Positions 46,165-54,774 of a DNA stretch of 59,775 bases are shown piece after piece. Every line of letters begins with the position of its first letter. Position 1 is the stretch's first letter. The stretch is from Dawidia soli (GTDB lineage Bacteria > Bacteroidota > Bacteroidia > Cytophagales > Cyclobacteriaceae), in NCBI RefSeq assembly GCF_018598185.1, contig NZ_JAHESC010000045.1:1-59775 (forward strand), in the 5' to 3' direction. Both the position numbers and the translations under genes were made by a program. The notes beneath the pieces were generated by a model that saw only the letters and a program-made list of their open reading frames with translations, searched no databases and was not told the origin of the DNA.

Positions 46165-48648
46165 TTAAGATTGACTGTGTTTTTCCTTTAACGCCGTCAA
46201 TAATTGTTCCAAACTCACTTCGTCGACGATCAATACTTCGCGCGCCTTGCTGCCCTCGAACGGCCCCACAATGCCGGCCGCCTCGAGCTGGTCAATGAGA
46301 CGCCCCGCCCGGTTGTACCCCAGCTTGAGCTTGCGCTGGATGAGCGATGTACTGCCTTGCTGGTGCATGACGATCAGGCGTGCCGCATCTTCAAAGAGCG
46401 CGTCACGGTCAGACAGATCCACGTCCGCTGCGCCGCCCTCGTCGTCGCCCTCGTATTCAGGCAGCATGTATGCGGAGTCGTAACCACGCTGAGAACCAAT
46501 AAATTCCACCACCCGCTCGATTTCGGGAGTATCCACAAAAGGACACTGCAGACGGATCACATCCGAACCCGACGACAACAGCATATCCCCCTGCCCCACC
46601 AGTTGGTCGGCACCGCCAGAGTCCAGAATGGTACGGGAGTCGACCTTGGATGTTACACGGAACGACAAACGTGCCGGGAAGTTGGCCTTGATCACACCCG
46701 TGATCACGTTCACCGACGGACGCTGCGTGGCTACCACCAGGTGAATGCCGATAGCACGGGCCAGCTGCGCCAGACGGGCAATCGGGGTCTCCACCTCCTT
46801 GCCCGCCGTCATCATCAGGTCGGCCAGCTCGTCAATGACAAGCACGATATAAGGCAGGAAGCGGTGTCCCTCCTTCGGGTTGAGCTTCCGCGCGATAAAC
46901 TTGGCGTTGTATTCCTTCAGGTTACGCGTCCCGGCGTCTTTGAGGATTTCATACCGGTTCTCCATTTCTATACACAGCGAATTGAGCGTGTGCACCACCT
47001 TCTTGGTGTCGGTAATGATAGCCTCCTCACTGTTGGGCAGCTTAGCCAGGTAGTGGCGCTCAATCTTGCTGAACAGCGACATTTCCACCTTTTTGGGGTC
47101 GACCAGCACAAACTTGAGCTGCGACGGGTGGCGCTTGTACAGCAGCGACGCCAGGATAATATTTAATCCCACCGACTTACCCTGACCGGTCGCACCGGCT
47201 ACCAGCAAGTGAGGCATCTTGGCCAGGTCGATCACCAACACCTCGTTCGAGATCGTCTTGCCCATGGCCACCGGCAGTTCCTTATCGGTTTTGGCAAACG
47301 CCGCGGAACCGAATACCGAACGCACGCTCACCATCTCACGGTTCTTATTCGGCACCTCGATACCGATCGTTCCCTTACCGGGGATCGGCGCAATGATCCG
47401 GATGCCCAATGCCGACAAGCTGAGGGCGATGTCGTCTTCCAGGTTTTTGATCCGGGAGATCTTGATACCGGCATCCGGCACGATCTCGTAAAGCGTTACC
47501 GTCGGGCCAATGGTCGCTTTAATGCTTTGGATGCCGATCTTGAAGTTCACCAGCGTCGCGACGATCTTGTCTTTGTTCTGGTTGAGCTCTTCCTGGCTTA
47601 CACCGGCTTTGCCGGTGTCGTATTCGTTCAGCAGCTCAAGCGTGGGAAACTTAAAATTGCTGAGGTCGAGGGTCGGATCGTATTCGCCCTGCTCCTCCAC
47701 CAGCTTCTCAGCCAGTTCGTCAGTTTCGAGTGTCTCCTCTATAATAAATTCCGGCTCGTCTTTCTTGGCCTGTATCGGCTCGGGCCGCTCCACCTCGAGT
47801 GTCAGCTCTTTGGGTTTGTTCACCGCCGGTGCCACCGGGGGCGGCTTTACCAGCACGATCGGCTCCGCCTTCTCTTTCTCTTCCTTCTTGCGCTCGGGCC
47901 AGTTGTCTTTCTCGTCGGTGTACTCCGGCGCCAGCGGCCCTTCTTCTGCCACCTCCTCTTTCTCTTCGTCGTCGGGCAGAATGGCATCGTTGCCCATCGG
48001 CTTGGGATCCTTGGGCTGGAAGAGCGGAATGGCGGTTACGTTAAAGTAGAATATAATAAAGACAAACAGCGACAGGATCAGCAGCAGGAACGTGCCCCAT
48101 CCAAACATGCTGTCACTCAACACCGCCATTTGAAATCCAAAACCACCCCCGAGAAAGCTCCATTCGCTTACGCCATCGTTGATCATCGTCATATAGCCCA
48201 GCAGCAGGCACAGCCACAGACCCGAGAAGATGGAGAAGATCGTAAAAGAAAATATGCGGACCAGCTCGCGGTTGAAGATGATCTTGAAACCCACCAGGAA
48301 TGCCAGGGGCGGAAGAAAGAAGCCGGCAATGCCGAACCAACGGAAGATAAAATAATGAGAGGCGACGGCACCCCATAACCCCAGCCAGTTGGCCACTTCG
48401 CGGCCAGACTCCACCACCGATTCTTGCGTCGCTTCGACTACGCTTTGATCGGCCTTGCCCGTAAAGAGATACGAGAACATGGACAGGAACAAAAAGATAC
48501 CTACGATCATCAGGAAAAAGCCGGTGGCGAGCTTAAACCGCGGATCTTTTATAAATGCAAACGAAAAACGGGACGACTTCGAAGCTTTCCCCTTCTTCTC
48601 CTTTTCCGGTTTCTTAAAGGTGTTTGACTTATAGGTGTTTTGTGCCAT
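46165..48648 (-). CDS. ftsK: DNA translocase FtsK
   Basis: 827 residues. N-terminal four to five TM helices (about 35-225), acidic/Pro linker (about 225-330), and the FtsK motor: Walker A VAGATGQGKSVGLN, Walker B YIVLVIDELADLMM, and ATQRPSVNVITG. The C-terminal winged helix gamma (GSTSLIQRKLKLGYNRAG) reads KOPS/polarity sequences and contacts XerD in model species. FtsK pumps the terminus region during division and activates XerCD; an XerD gene lies about 2.4 kb away. Length is normal. Confidence 0.95.
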   Translation of the reverse strand: MAQNTYKSNTFKKPEKEKKGKASKSSRFSFAFIKDPRFKLATGFFLMIVGIFLFLSMFSYLFTGKADQSVVEATQESVVESGREVANWLGLWGAVASHYFIFRWFGIAGFFLPPLAFLVGFKIIFNRELVRIFSFTIFSIFSGLWLCLLLGYMTMINDGVSEWSFLGGGFGFQMAVLSDSMFGWGTFLLLILSLFVFIIFYFNVTAIPLFQPKDPKPMGNDAILPDDEEKEEVAEEGPLAPEYTDEKDNWPERKKEEKEKAEPIVLVKPPPVAPAVNKPKELTLEVERPEPIQAKKDEPEFIIEETLETDELAEKLVEEQGEYDPTLDLSNFKFPTLELLNEYDTGKAGVSQEELNQNKDKIVATLVNFKIGIQSIKATIGPTVTLYEIVPDAGIKISRIKNLEDDIALSLSALGIRIIAPIPGKGTIGIEVPNKNREMVSVRSVFGSAAFAKTDKELPVAMGKTISNEVLVIDLAKMPHLLVAGATGQGKSVGLNIILASLLYKRHPSQLKFVLVDPKKVEMSLFSKIERHYLAKLPNSEEAIITDTKKVVHTLNSLCIEMENRYEILKDAGTRNLKEYNAKFIARKLNPKEGHRFLPYIVLVIDELADLMMTAGKEVETPIARLAQLARAIGIHLVVATQRPSVNVITGVIKANFPARLSFRVTSKVDSRTILDSGGADQLVGQGDMLLSSGSDVIRLQCPFVDTPEIERVVEFIGSQRGYDSAYMLPEYEGDDEGGAADVDLSDRDALFEDAARLIVMHQQGSTSLIQRKLKLGYNRAGRLIDQLEAAGIVGPFEGSKAREVLIVDEVSLEQLLTALKEKHSQS

Positions 48649-48714
48649 CCGCTTAAAAATAGGTCAAAACTAACAAAAATGTATGGATGTGCCCCCGCGA
48701 AAGTTCACCGGAGT

Positions 48715-49755
48715 TTAGCGCAGCGCCTTTTTCCGGAGATGCTTGTTGATCTTCATCGCAAACGACGGCCCTTCATAAATGAAGCCGGTATACACCTGCA
48801 CCAGGTCGGCCCCGGCGTTAAGCTTTTCGGCCGCGTCCTCCGGCGACATGATCCCGCCCACGCCAATGATCGGAAACGATTTACCCAGTTGGTTGCGCAG
48901 GTAGGCGATCACCTCCGTCGCACGTTTGGCCAGCGGCTTGCCGCTCAGACCGCCGTTGCCGATGGCGGCCACTTCGGTGGATGCCGTGCACAGCCCTTCG
49001 CGCGAGATCGTGGTGTTGGTGGCAATAACGCCGTCGGTGTTCGTTTCTTGTAAAATGGCGATGATGTCATCCAGCTGGGTCTGCGTCAGGTCGGGAGCGA
49101 TCTTGAGCAGCACCGGTTTATAGGCTGGCTTGCTGCGGCTCAGCCCGATCACATATTGCAGCAGCTTGCGCAGCGGCTCCTTCTCTTGCAGCTCGCGCAA
49201 GCCCGGAGTGTTAGGCGAGCTTACGTTGATCACAAAATAATCGACATACGGATACAGCGCCTCAAAGCAGTAGCCATAGTCATTCAGAGCCTCTTCGTTG
49301 GGAGTGACTTTGTTCTTGCCAATATTGCCGCCGATCAGTACATCCGACTTCCGGGCCTTCAGGCGTTGCACCGCCGCAGCAACCCCCTCGTTGTTAAAGC
49401 CCATGCGGTTGATCAACGCCTGGTCCTGCGGCAGGCGAAATAGCCTGGGGGCATCGTTGCCCGGTTGCGGCTTGGGCGTCAGCGTACCGATCTCCACAAA
49501 GCCAAAACCCAGGCTGGCCATGGTATCGGTCAGGCGTGCATCCTTATCCAACCCCGCCGCCAGGCCAACAGGATTTTTAAATCTCAAACCAAAAAGTACA
49601 CGTTCGAGTGTTGGATCCTCTATTGTAAAAATAGCACGCAACATGCGGTTGAACCCGGGAATCCTACCTTTCATCTGCAAAACCGAAAACACCATGTGGT
49701 GAATGCGCTCAGGATCGATCAGGAAAAGTAGCGGGCGAATAAGGATTTTATACAT
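48715..49755 (-). CDS. pyrD: Dihydroorotate dehydrogenase (quinone), class 2
   Basis: 346 residues. The N-terminal membrane-associated helix ([16 protein letters not shown]) is the mark of class 2 enzymes that pass electrons to quinone. [13 protein letters not shown] and [18 protein letters not shown] are FMN/phosphate contacts, [16 protein letters not shown] has the catalytic Ser, and [12 protein letters not shown] and [14 protein letters not shown] bind FMN. It oxidises dihydroorotate to orotate in pyrimidine synthesis, in the same block as pyrF. Monocistronic as far as can be seen; 66 bp upstream of ftsK in transcription direction on the same strand. Confidence 0.95.
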   Translation of the reverse strand: MYKILIRPLLFLIDPERIHHMVFSVLQMKGRIPGFNRMLRAIFTIEDPTLERVLFGLRFKNPVGLAAGLDKDARLTDTMASLGFGFVEIGTLTPKPQPGNDAPRLFRLPQDQALINRMGFNNEGVAAAVQRLKARKSDVLIGGNIGKNKVTPNEEALNDYGYCFEALYPYVDYFVINVSSPNTPGLRELQEKEPLRKLLQYVIGLSRSKPAYKPVLLKIAPDLTQTQLDDIIAILQETNTDGVIATNTTISREGLCTASTEVAAIGNGGLSGKPLAKRATEVIAYLRNQLGKSFPIIGVGGIMSPEDAAEKLNAGADLVQVYTGFIYEGPSFAMKINKHLRKKALR

Positions 49756-49851
49756 GCCGCAAAGATAGAGGGATAATGCACACCGCCGAAAATAGTATAC
49801 CGATATTCTTAAATGTAGTATGTTCGCAGCTCAAATAATTTAACTCTATCT

Positions 49852-50373
49852 ATGAAAAAAGTTTTTATCACAGCTTTGTTTGCATGCTTTGCTATGCTGC
49901 TGGCGAACACCTCGGGTTATGCACAGCAGAGCACTAAGAACCGCCTGGGTTTCTTCCTCGGGCTAGCATCGGGTGATATCGATCAAGTGGGCGTTGGCGG
50001 CATCGGTGAGTTCAAAGTATCAAAGAAGGTAACGATCTCTCCGCAGCTGCTGTTCTATTTTCCGGAAGATCATGGCAACTGGCGTCATAGCTTCATGGAG
50101 ATCAACTTCAATGCCAACTACTATTTCTACAACAAAGACATCTTCGAATTTTACGGTTTGGGTGGTCTGAACTTCACCCGCTTCCACTGGGAGTGGGACG
50201 GCGCCGGTCGCAACGACGACGACGGCGACAGCGACATGGAAGTCGGCCTGAACCTCGGCGGCGGTATCAACTTCGAGATCGGCAAGAATGTCGTTCCCTT
50301 CTCCGAGCTTCGTGTGACGGTAGGCGAGTTCAACCAGTTCGTGATCACGGGCGGTCTGAAATTCAACCTATAA
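49852..50373 (+). CDS. Small outer-membrane beta-barrel protein
   Basis: 173 residues with signal peptide (ALFACFAMLLANTSGYAQ). About eight short amphipathic strands (KKVTISPQLLFYFP, FYGLGGLNFTRFHWEW, FVITGGLKFNL) end in an aromatic-L strand, the sign of an OmpA/OmpW-sized barrel. A run of Asp between strands (GRNDDDGDSDME) forms a highly acidic loop that could bind cations. Likely promoter around 49821 (TATGTTCG, one mismatch from consensus). Terminator follows. Confidence 0.8.
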   Translation: MKKVFITALFACFAMLLANTSGYAQQSTKNRLGFFLGLASGDIDQVGVGGIGEFKVSKKVTISPQLLFYFPEDHGNWRHSFMEINFNANYYFYNKDIFEFYGLGGLNFTRFHWEWDGAGRNDDDGDSDMEVGLNLGGGINFEIGKNVVPFSELRVTVGEFNQFVITGGLKFNL

Positions 50374-50393
50374 GCCAGTATCGCGCTCGACAT

Positions 50394-50427
50394 AAAAAAG
50401 TCCCGGTCAGTTGGCCGGGACTTTTTT
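50394..50427. terminator. Bidirectional intrinsic terminator
   Basis: A 13-bp perfect stem (50394-50406 with 50415-50427), 8-nt loop, with A-run on one side and T-run on the other. It serves both convergent genes. Confidence 0.9.
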
Positions 50428-50429
50428 TA

Positions 50430-50975
50430 TTACCGCTTTCGCTTCGGAAATTTCTTCAGGGCCTTGTACACCGCGGCATCGAGCGTCTTGTTGTCGCTCA
50501 TTTGCATCATCACCGTGCCCGAGCTCTTCCAGAGCTCTTTGCCCGAACGGCTGTCGTTCATGGTGATTTCGAGAATACCTTCCTTCATATCACGTGACCA
50601 GCTCCGGGATTGGTCCACCTCCGCGCCGGTAGACGCCGGCGTTTCGCCCAGCGGCCCCACGTTGCCCGATTGTGTGATCTGAAACGTGCCCGCCACATAG
50701 TCCACGCGGAAACGCGCCGCGACAGAGTCATCGATATGCTTATAACCCTTCGCTTCGAGCTCGGCCACAATGGCCCGCTTCATTTGCGCCAGCAGGGTAT
50801 CTTCGCTCACACGGCGTTCGTCTTTAGGGGTCATGATCTCACCCTTCATCACGACAAAACTCTCGTAGGGACCAAAATCGACATTAGGCGGCGTCACGAT
50901 TTTAAAAGATTGCGCAACAGCCGACAAGGCCGTCAGCAACAAGAACACAGGCAGGATACACTTTTTCATATACAT
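50430..50975 (-). CDS. DUF4136-like secreted protein
   Basis: 181 residues with a signal peptide (LPVFLLLTALSAVAQ). The mature part follows the DUF4136 pattern: DFGPYESFVVMKGE near the start, AIVAELEAKGYKHIDDSVA in the middle and EILEITMNDSRSGKELWKSSG near the end, where an Asp/Trp segment is typical. DUF4136 proteins are lipoproteins or periplasmic proteins with unknown function. It has no lipobox cysteine at the cleavage site. It may share a transcript with xerD upstream, though a large inverted repeat lies between. Confidence 0.75.
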   Translation of the reverse strand: MYMKKCILPVFLLLTALSAVAQSFKIVTPPNVDFGPYESFVVMKGEIMTPKDERRVSEDTLLAQMKRAIVAELEAKGYKHIDDSVAARFRVDYVAGTFQITQSGNVGPLGETPASTGAEVDQSRSWSRDMKEGILEITMNDSRSGKELWKSSGTVMMQMSDNKTLDAAVYKALKKFPKRKR

Positions 50976-51018
50976 ATTGAGTAAGACTATCGCATAAGGA
51001 AGTTACAAAAATATCCAT

Positions 51019-51084
51019 GCCCGCCTGCCCGCCATAACTTCAGCGCAGGAGGGCTTGCCCACAGAAGCCTTGGCGCAGGCGGGC
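51019..51084. repeat. GC-rich inverted repeat between xerD and the DUF4136 gene
   Basis: GCCCGCCTGC (51019-51028) and GCAGGCGGGC (51075-51084) are exact inverted copies, with a smaller GGGC-GCCC hairpin inside. Could be an intergenic REP-like element or a factor-dependent terminator. It is much more GC-rich than its surroundings. Confidence 0.5.
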
Positions 51085-51089
51085 CCACT

Positions 51090-51998
51090 TCACGACCTCG
51101 GATGAAACTCCTGGATCACCTGGCGGAGATAATCACGGTCCAAATGCGTATATATCTCGGTGGTGGTAATAGATTCATGGCCAAGCATTTCCTGAACGGC
51201 CCGCAGGTCGGCACCTCCTTCCAGCAGGTGCGTCGCAAACGAGTGCCGGAACGTGTGGGGACTGATGGATTTGTCCAGCCCGATGGCCTTGGCGAGGTTT
51301 TTAATGATCGTAAACACCATCACCCGCGTAAGCTTGCGGCCATGGCGGTTCAGGAACACATAGACGCTGTCCGCCCCCTGGGGTTCTTTGTGCGGCGGGA
51401 ATCCGCGGATCTTCTCCAGGTAAAGCGTTGTATATTTCATGGCGTCACGGCCGATCGGCACCAGGCGCTCTTTGTTACCTTTCCCTACCACGCGGATAAA
51501 ACCGGTGTCGAAATACAGGTTGTTCCTTTTCAAGTCCACCAGCTCGCTCACGCGCAGGCCCGAGCTGTAAAGCACCTCCAGCATGGCGCGGTTGCGCCCT
51601 CCTTCCGGCGTCGACATATCGATGGCGCCCAGCAGCTTTTCGATCTCGTGATACGCCAGCGTGTCGGGCAGCTTACGCCCAAGACGCGGCCCTTCGATCA
51701 GGGCCGTCGGGTCATCCTCCACGAGGCCTTCGTGCAGCATGTAGCGGTAGAAGGCTTTAATGCCCGAAAGTATGCGGGCCTGGCTGTACGCGCTCATCCC
51801 CAGCTCATGCACATACTCCAGGAATTCATGCAGCAGCGGGGGTGTTACCTTCAAGGGTGAGCATTGCGGGTCCCGCAAGGCCACGAACTGCCGCAGCATG
51901 TTGATGTCATGCAGGTAGGCGGCCAGGGAGTTCTCCGACAGCGAGCGCTCAATCCTGAGGTAATGGCCGAAGTGCTTTACGTGGAGGTCCCAATTCAT
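51090..51998 (-). CDS. xerD: Site-specific tyrosine recombinase XerD
   Basis: 302 residues, normal for XerD. The N-terminal SAM-like core-binding domain (HFGHYLRIERSLSENSL) is followed by the catalytic domain: GLRVSELVDLK (Arg I), KGNKERLVPIG (Lys), HTFRHSFATHL (His-x-x-Arg II), GHESITTTEIYTHLD (His and Tyr nucleophile). It resolves chromosome dimers at dif with XerC under FtsK control. The context (pyrD, aroQ, ftsK in the neighbourhood) is chromosomal core, not an integrated element. Confidence 0.92.
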   Translation of the reverse strand: MNWDLHVKHFGHYLRIERSLSENSLAAYLHDINMLRQFVALRDPQCSPLKVTPPLLHEFLEYVHELGMSAYSQARILSGIKAFYRYMLHEGLVEDDPTALIEGPRLGRKLPDTLAYHEIEKLLGAIDMSTPEGGRNRAMLEVLYSSGLRVSELVDLKRNNLYFDTGFIRVVGKGNKERLVPIGRDAMKYTTLYLEKIRGFPPHKEPQGADSVYVFLNRHGRKLTRVMVFTIIKNLAKAIGLDKSISPHTFRHSFATHLLEGGADLRAVQEMLGHESITTTEIYTHLDRDYLRQVIQEFHPRS

Positions 51999-52081
51999 GC
52001 TTCAATATTAATGGAAAGAAGTTTTTTATTATCACACACGCCTTTAACTTTCGCTCCATACCCCGAACGCAAGACCAGAAC

Positions 52082-52513
52082 ATGAAGATACAGATCATAA
52101 ACGGCCCCAATCTGAATTTGTTAGGCAAACGTGAGCCGACCGTATACGGCAGCCAGTCGTTCGAAGATTTTTTCGAAACACTCCGCCAGCGCTACCCGGC
52201 CTTTGAGCTGCACTACTACCAATCCAATGTAGAAGGTGAGCTGGTCAACAAACTGCACGAACGGGGCTTTGACTTTGACGGCATCATCATCAATGCTGGC
52301 GCCTACACACACACCTCCGTCGCCTTGCACGATGCCATCGGCGCCATTCGCACACCGGTGGTGGAGGTGCACATCTCCAATGTCTACGCACGCGAAGAGT
52401 TCCGGCATAAAAGCCTCATCACGTCAAAGTGCGCCGGCATGCTGACCGGCTTCGGCATGGAAGGATATGCCCTGGCGCTCGAATATTTCAAACACAGATC
52501 CCCGGCATTATGA
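52082..52513 (+). CDS. aroQ: 3-dehydroquinate dehydratase, type II
   Basis: 143 residues. The enzyme removes water from 3-dehydroquinate in the shikimate pathway. Active-site motifs: IINGPNLNLLGKREPTVYG (Arg and Tyr nucleophile), INAGAYTHTSVALHDA (Asn), and VEVHISNVYAREEFRHKS (His, Arg). The usual NPGA is NAGA here. It overlaps the following aminotransferase by ATGA, so these two are coupled. Divergent from xerD. Confidence 0.95.
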   Translation: MKIQIINGPNLNLLGKREPTVYGSQSFEDFFETLRQRYPAFELHYYQSNVEGELVNKLHERGFDFDGIIINAGAYTHTSVALHDAIGAIRTPVVEVHISNVYAREEFRHKSLITSKCAGMLTGFGMEGYALALEYFKHRSPAL

Positions 52514-53565
52514 TCTCCTTCTATCCCGGCCCATCGCGCGTACACCGCGAAATACCCGCCTATGTACGCGATGCCTACGCCCAGGGCATCATGAGCATCA
52601 ACCACCGCAGCGATGCGTTTGTGGACATGTCAAAACGCACCATCGGACTGCTGAAAGCAAAGCTGGGGATCCCGAAGAACTATACCGTCTTCTTTACGTC
52701 GTCGGCAACAGAGTGCTGGGAGATCATAGCGCAGTCGCTCGTCACGGACAAAAGCTACCACCTGTACAACGGCTCCTTTGGGCAGAAATGGTTTGACTAC
52801 ACCAAACGCATCCGCCCCCTGGCCGAGCCCATGCCGTTTCACGTAAACGAGCCGCTCGATCCCACCCGGTTGATCTTCGACCTGAAGGACGGCCTCCTCT
52901 GCCTCACGCACAACGAAACATCGAACGGCACACAGGTACACAACCGCATCATCAAAGCCATCAAACGCAACAACCCCTCCTACCTCGTGGCGGTAGATGC
53001 AACCTCCTCCATGGCAGGCGTACAGCTGGATTTTAAATCGGCCGACATCTGGTATGCATCCGTGCAGAAATGTTTTGGCCTGCCGGCAGGGTTGGGCATC
53101 CTCGTATGCTCGCCGCAGACGTTGGAACGGGCGCAGGCCATCGGCGAGCGCACGCATTATAACAGCCTGCTCTTTATGATGGACATGATGGAGAAATGGC
53201 AAACGCCATTCACCCCCAATGTGCTGAGCATCTACCTGCTGATGCGCGTGATGGAAGCAGCCCCGCCCATCAAAGAGGTGCATGAGACGACCGTGGACCG
53301 CTATGAGCAGTGGCGCGATTTTCTAAAAAAACGCAAAACCATACAGCACTTTGTAGAGGCCGAAGCAGTACACTCGCACACGGTCGTGCCCGTACGGGCC
53401 GAGCCCAAAGTGATGGACACCATTAAAAAATCGGCCCGCAAAGCCGGACTGCTGCTCGGCGAGGGGTACGGCGACTTTAAGGCCTCGTCGTTCCGCATCG
53501 CCAACTTCCCCGCACTCACCCAAAAGGAGGTCCGTACACTGATGACTTTCCTGCAGGATTATTGA
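52510..53565 (+). CDS. Class-V aminotransferase, serine/phosphoserine type
   Basis: 351 residues from the ATG at 52510, which overlaps the aroQ stop (ATGA); the longer frame reading back into aroQ is rejected. PLP-dependent family of fold type I: GPSRVHREIPAYVRDA opening, TSSATECWEIIAQSL, the Asp (VAVDATSSMAGVQ) and the Schiff-base Lys in ASVQKCFGLPAGLGI. Related to phosphoserine aminotransferase (serC) and serine-glyoxylate aminotransferase. Because a serC-like role cannot be confirmed by eye, I give no symbol. Linkage to aroQ hints at aromatic or serine metabolism. Confidence 0.8.
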   Translation: MISFYPGPSRVHREIPAYVRDAYAQGIMSINHRSDAFVDMSKRTIGLLKAKLGIPKNYTVFFTSSATECWEIIAQSLVTDKSYHLYNGSFGQKWFDYTKRIRPLAEPMPFHVNEPLDPTRLIFDLKDGLLCLTHNETSNGTQVHNRIIKAIKRNNPSYLVAVDATSSMAGVQLDFKSADIWYASVQKCFGLPAGLGILVCSPQTLERAQAIGERTHYNSLLFMMDMMEKWQTPFTPNVLSIYLLMRVMEAAPPIKEVHETTVDRYEQWRDFLKKRKTIQHFVEAEAVHSHTVVPVRAEPKVMDTIKKSARKAGLLLGEGYGDFKASSFRIANFPALTQKEVRTLMTFLQDY

Positions 53566-53708
53566 TTCCGGAACCAGTAGGCACCTCTCTCTGCAATCGT
53601 TTTCAAAACAGCTATTTATGACATGGGTAATAGGCGTCTGAAAATTATCTCCTGCCGGAGTATAATTCTTGGAAAATCTTTGGACCTTTGTTTTAATAAT
53701 GCGTTAAC

Positions 53709-54068
53709 ATGGCAAGAACATCCGGAAGCCTTATGCGGGTAGTGCTGATAGCCTTGCTATTTCAGATTCTGGCGCCTGTATTTCTGCCCATCGTTAGTCA
53801 GGCGGCCGACATGCGACATGACGATGTTGTCCTGCATGCGCATCATAGCCCGATCGTTATCCCGCAACTCCTCAAAGAAAAAGAAGGCGACGAGGTCGAG
53901 TACAGCCACGATATCCTGGTGACGGACTACATTCCCATTATCGACTTCAGTCACCATACACTCCTGCTGACGCAATCACATGAAAGCAGGCTTGCGCCCT
54001 GCTCGTTCTCCCAACACATCGATCTTCATCCACCCCTCTATACGCTCTTCGGCGTCTATATAATCTGA
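53709..54068 (+). CDS. Small exported histidine-rich protein
   Basis: 119 residues. An N-terminal hydrophobic segment (VVLIALLFQILAPVFLPIV) is a signal or anchor, and the rest has about ten histidines (HAHHSPIV, FSHHTLLL, QHIDLHPPLY) and ends with a hydrophobic tail (LYTLFGVYII). I do not recognise the family. The histidines could bind metal. It precedes the carbonic-anhydrase-like gene by 114 bp, on the same strand. An imperfect promoter (GACCTTTG) lies just upstream. Confidence 0.5.
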   Translation: MARTSGSLMRVVLIALLFQILAPVFLPIVSQAADMRHDDVVLHAHHSPIVIPQLLKEKEGDEVEYSHDILVTDYIPIIDFSHHTLLLTQSHESRLAPCSFSQHIDLHPPLYTLFGVYII

Positions 54069-54182
54069 GCATCTTCTCGCCGACAGGCCCGCCATCCAGC
54101 GCGCCTGTACCATCACGCCTTTGCGGAAGGCTTTCTCCGCATCGTCGAAAAACAAATTTATACAACACGCTAACATAGCGAT

Positions 54183-54722
54183 ATGAAGAACCAGGTACCT
54201 TTTAGTGCCCGGATGCGGGAAGAGAAGACGTTGATCATTGCCTGCCATGACAGCCAGGAAGAGACAGCGCGCGAGTTTCACGAGGACGTATTTATCCTCA
54301 GCTCACCCGGCAACGTGGTGAGACGACATAACTACCGGCAGCAGGAAGAGCTGCGGTATTTTGTGGAAGACGAAGGCTGCCGCCAGATCGTAGTCGTCGG
54401 CCACCTGCACAACGAGGCCATCCAGCGCATCATGCAAGACTTGTCGGACAACGCACCCGCCGCCGCGCTGGTGTTTAATGGCAACAGGCAATTGCGGGTG
54501 CCGGCCGAAGATTGTATGGATGCCGCCGCATACGAGCAGGCTTTGGTGGAGCTCAATACCATTCAACAGTGCAACTTGTTGATGGAGTACCATTTCATAC
54601 AGACCCTCATCAAAGCCAGACGCCTGACTATCATCGGGATAGTAACGGGAGGGCGCCACGGCGAGCCCGCCCAGGTGTTTCACAATGGAATTTCCTACAA
54701 CAATCTTATTTCGTTAAATTAA
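54183..54722 (+). CDS. Beta-carbonic-anhydrase-like protein, degenerate metal site
   Basis: 179 residues, no signal peptide. Beta-carbonic anhydrases hold Zn with Cys, His and Cys and orient it with an Asp-Arg pair: CxDxR ... HxxC. Here ACHDSQ (Cys21, Asp23; Arg replaced by Gln25) and VVVGHLHNEAI (His74; Cys replaced by Asn77) keep only part of the site. Around it the fold matches (DVFILSSPGNVVRRHN, QQEELRYFVEDEGCRQIVVVGH). So either a different metal/ligand set or a binding protein without hydratase activity. It precedes a porin by 52 bp, probably one operon. Confidence 0.7.
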   Translation: MKNQVPFSARMREEKTLIIACHDSQEETAREFHEDVFILSSPGNVVRRHNYRQQEELRYFVEDEGCRQIVVVGHLHNEAIQRIMQDLSDNAPAAALVFNGNRQLRVPAEDCMDAAAYEQALVELNTIQQCNLLMEYHFIQTLIKARRLTIIGIVTGGRHGEPAQVFHNGISYNNLISLN

Positions 54723-54774
54723 CTTAGAGCGGGCAAACGAGGTTGCCCGCATCTAAACACTTTAACGTTCTGAC

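Noticed and set aside
47209-48378. 389-codon frame on the plus strand opposite ftsK
   Set aside because: His/Arg/Leu-rich composition without domain features; shadow of the ftsK coding frame.
51090-51998. Phage integrase marking an integrated element
   Set aside because: Length and motifs are those of XerD, neighbours are core genes, no att-like repeat seen.
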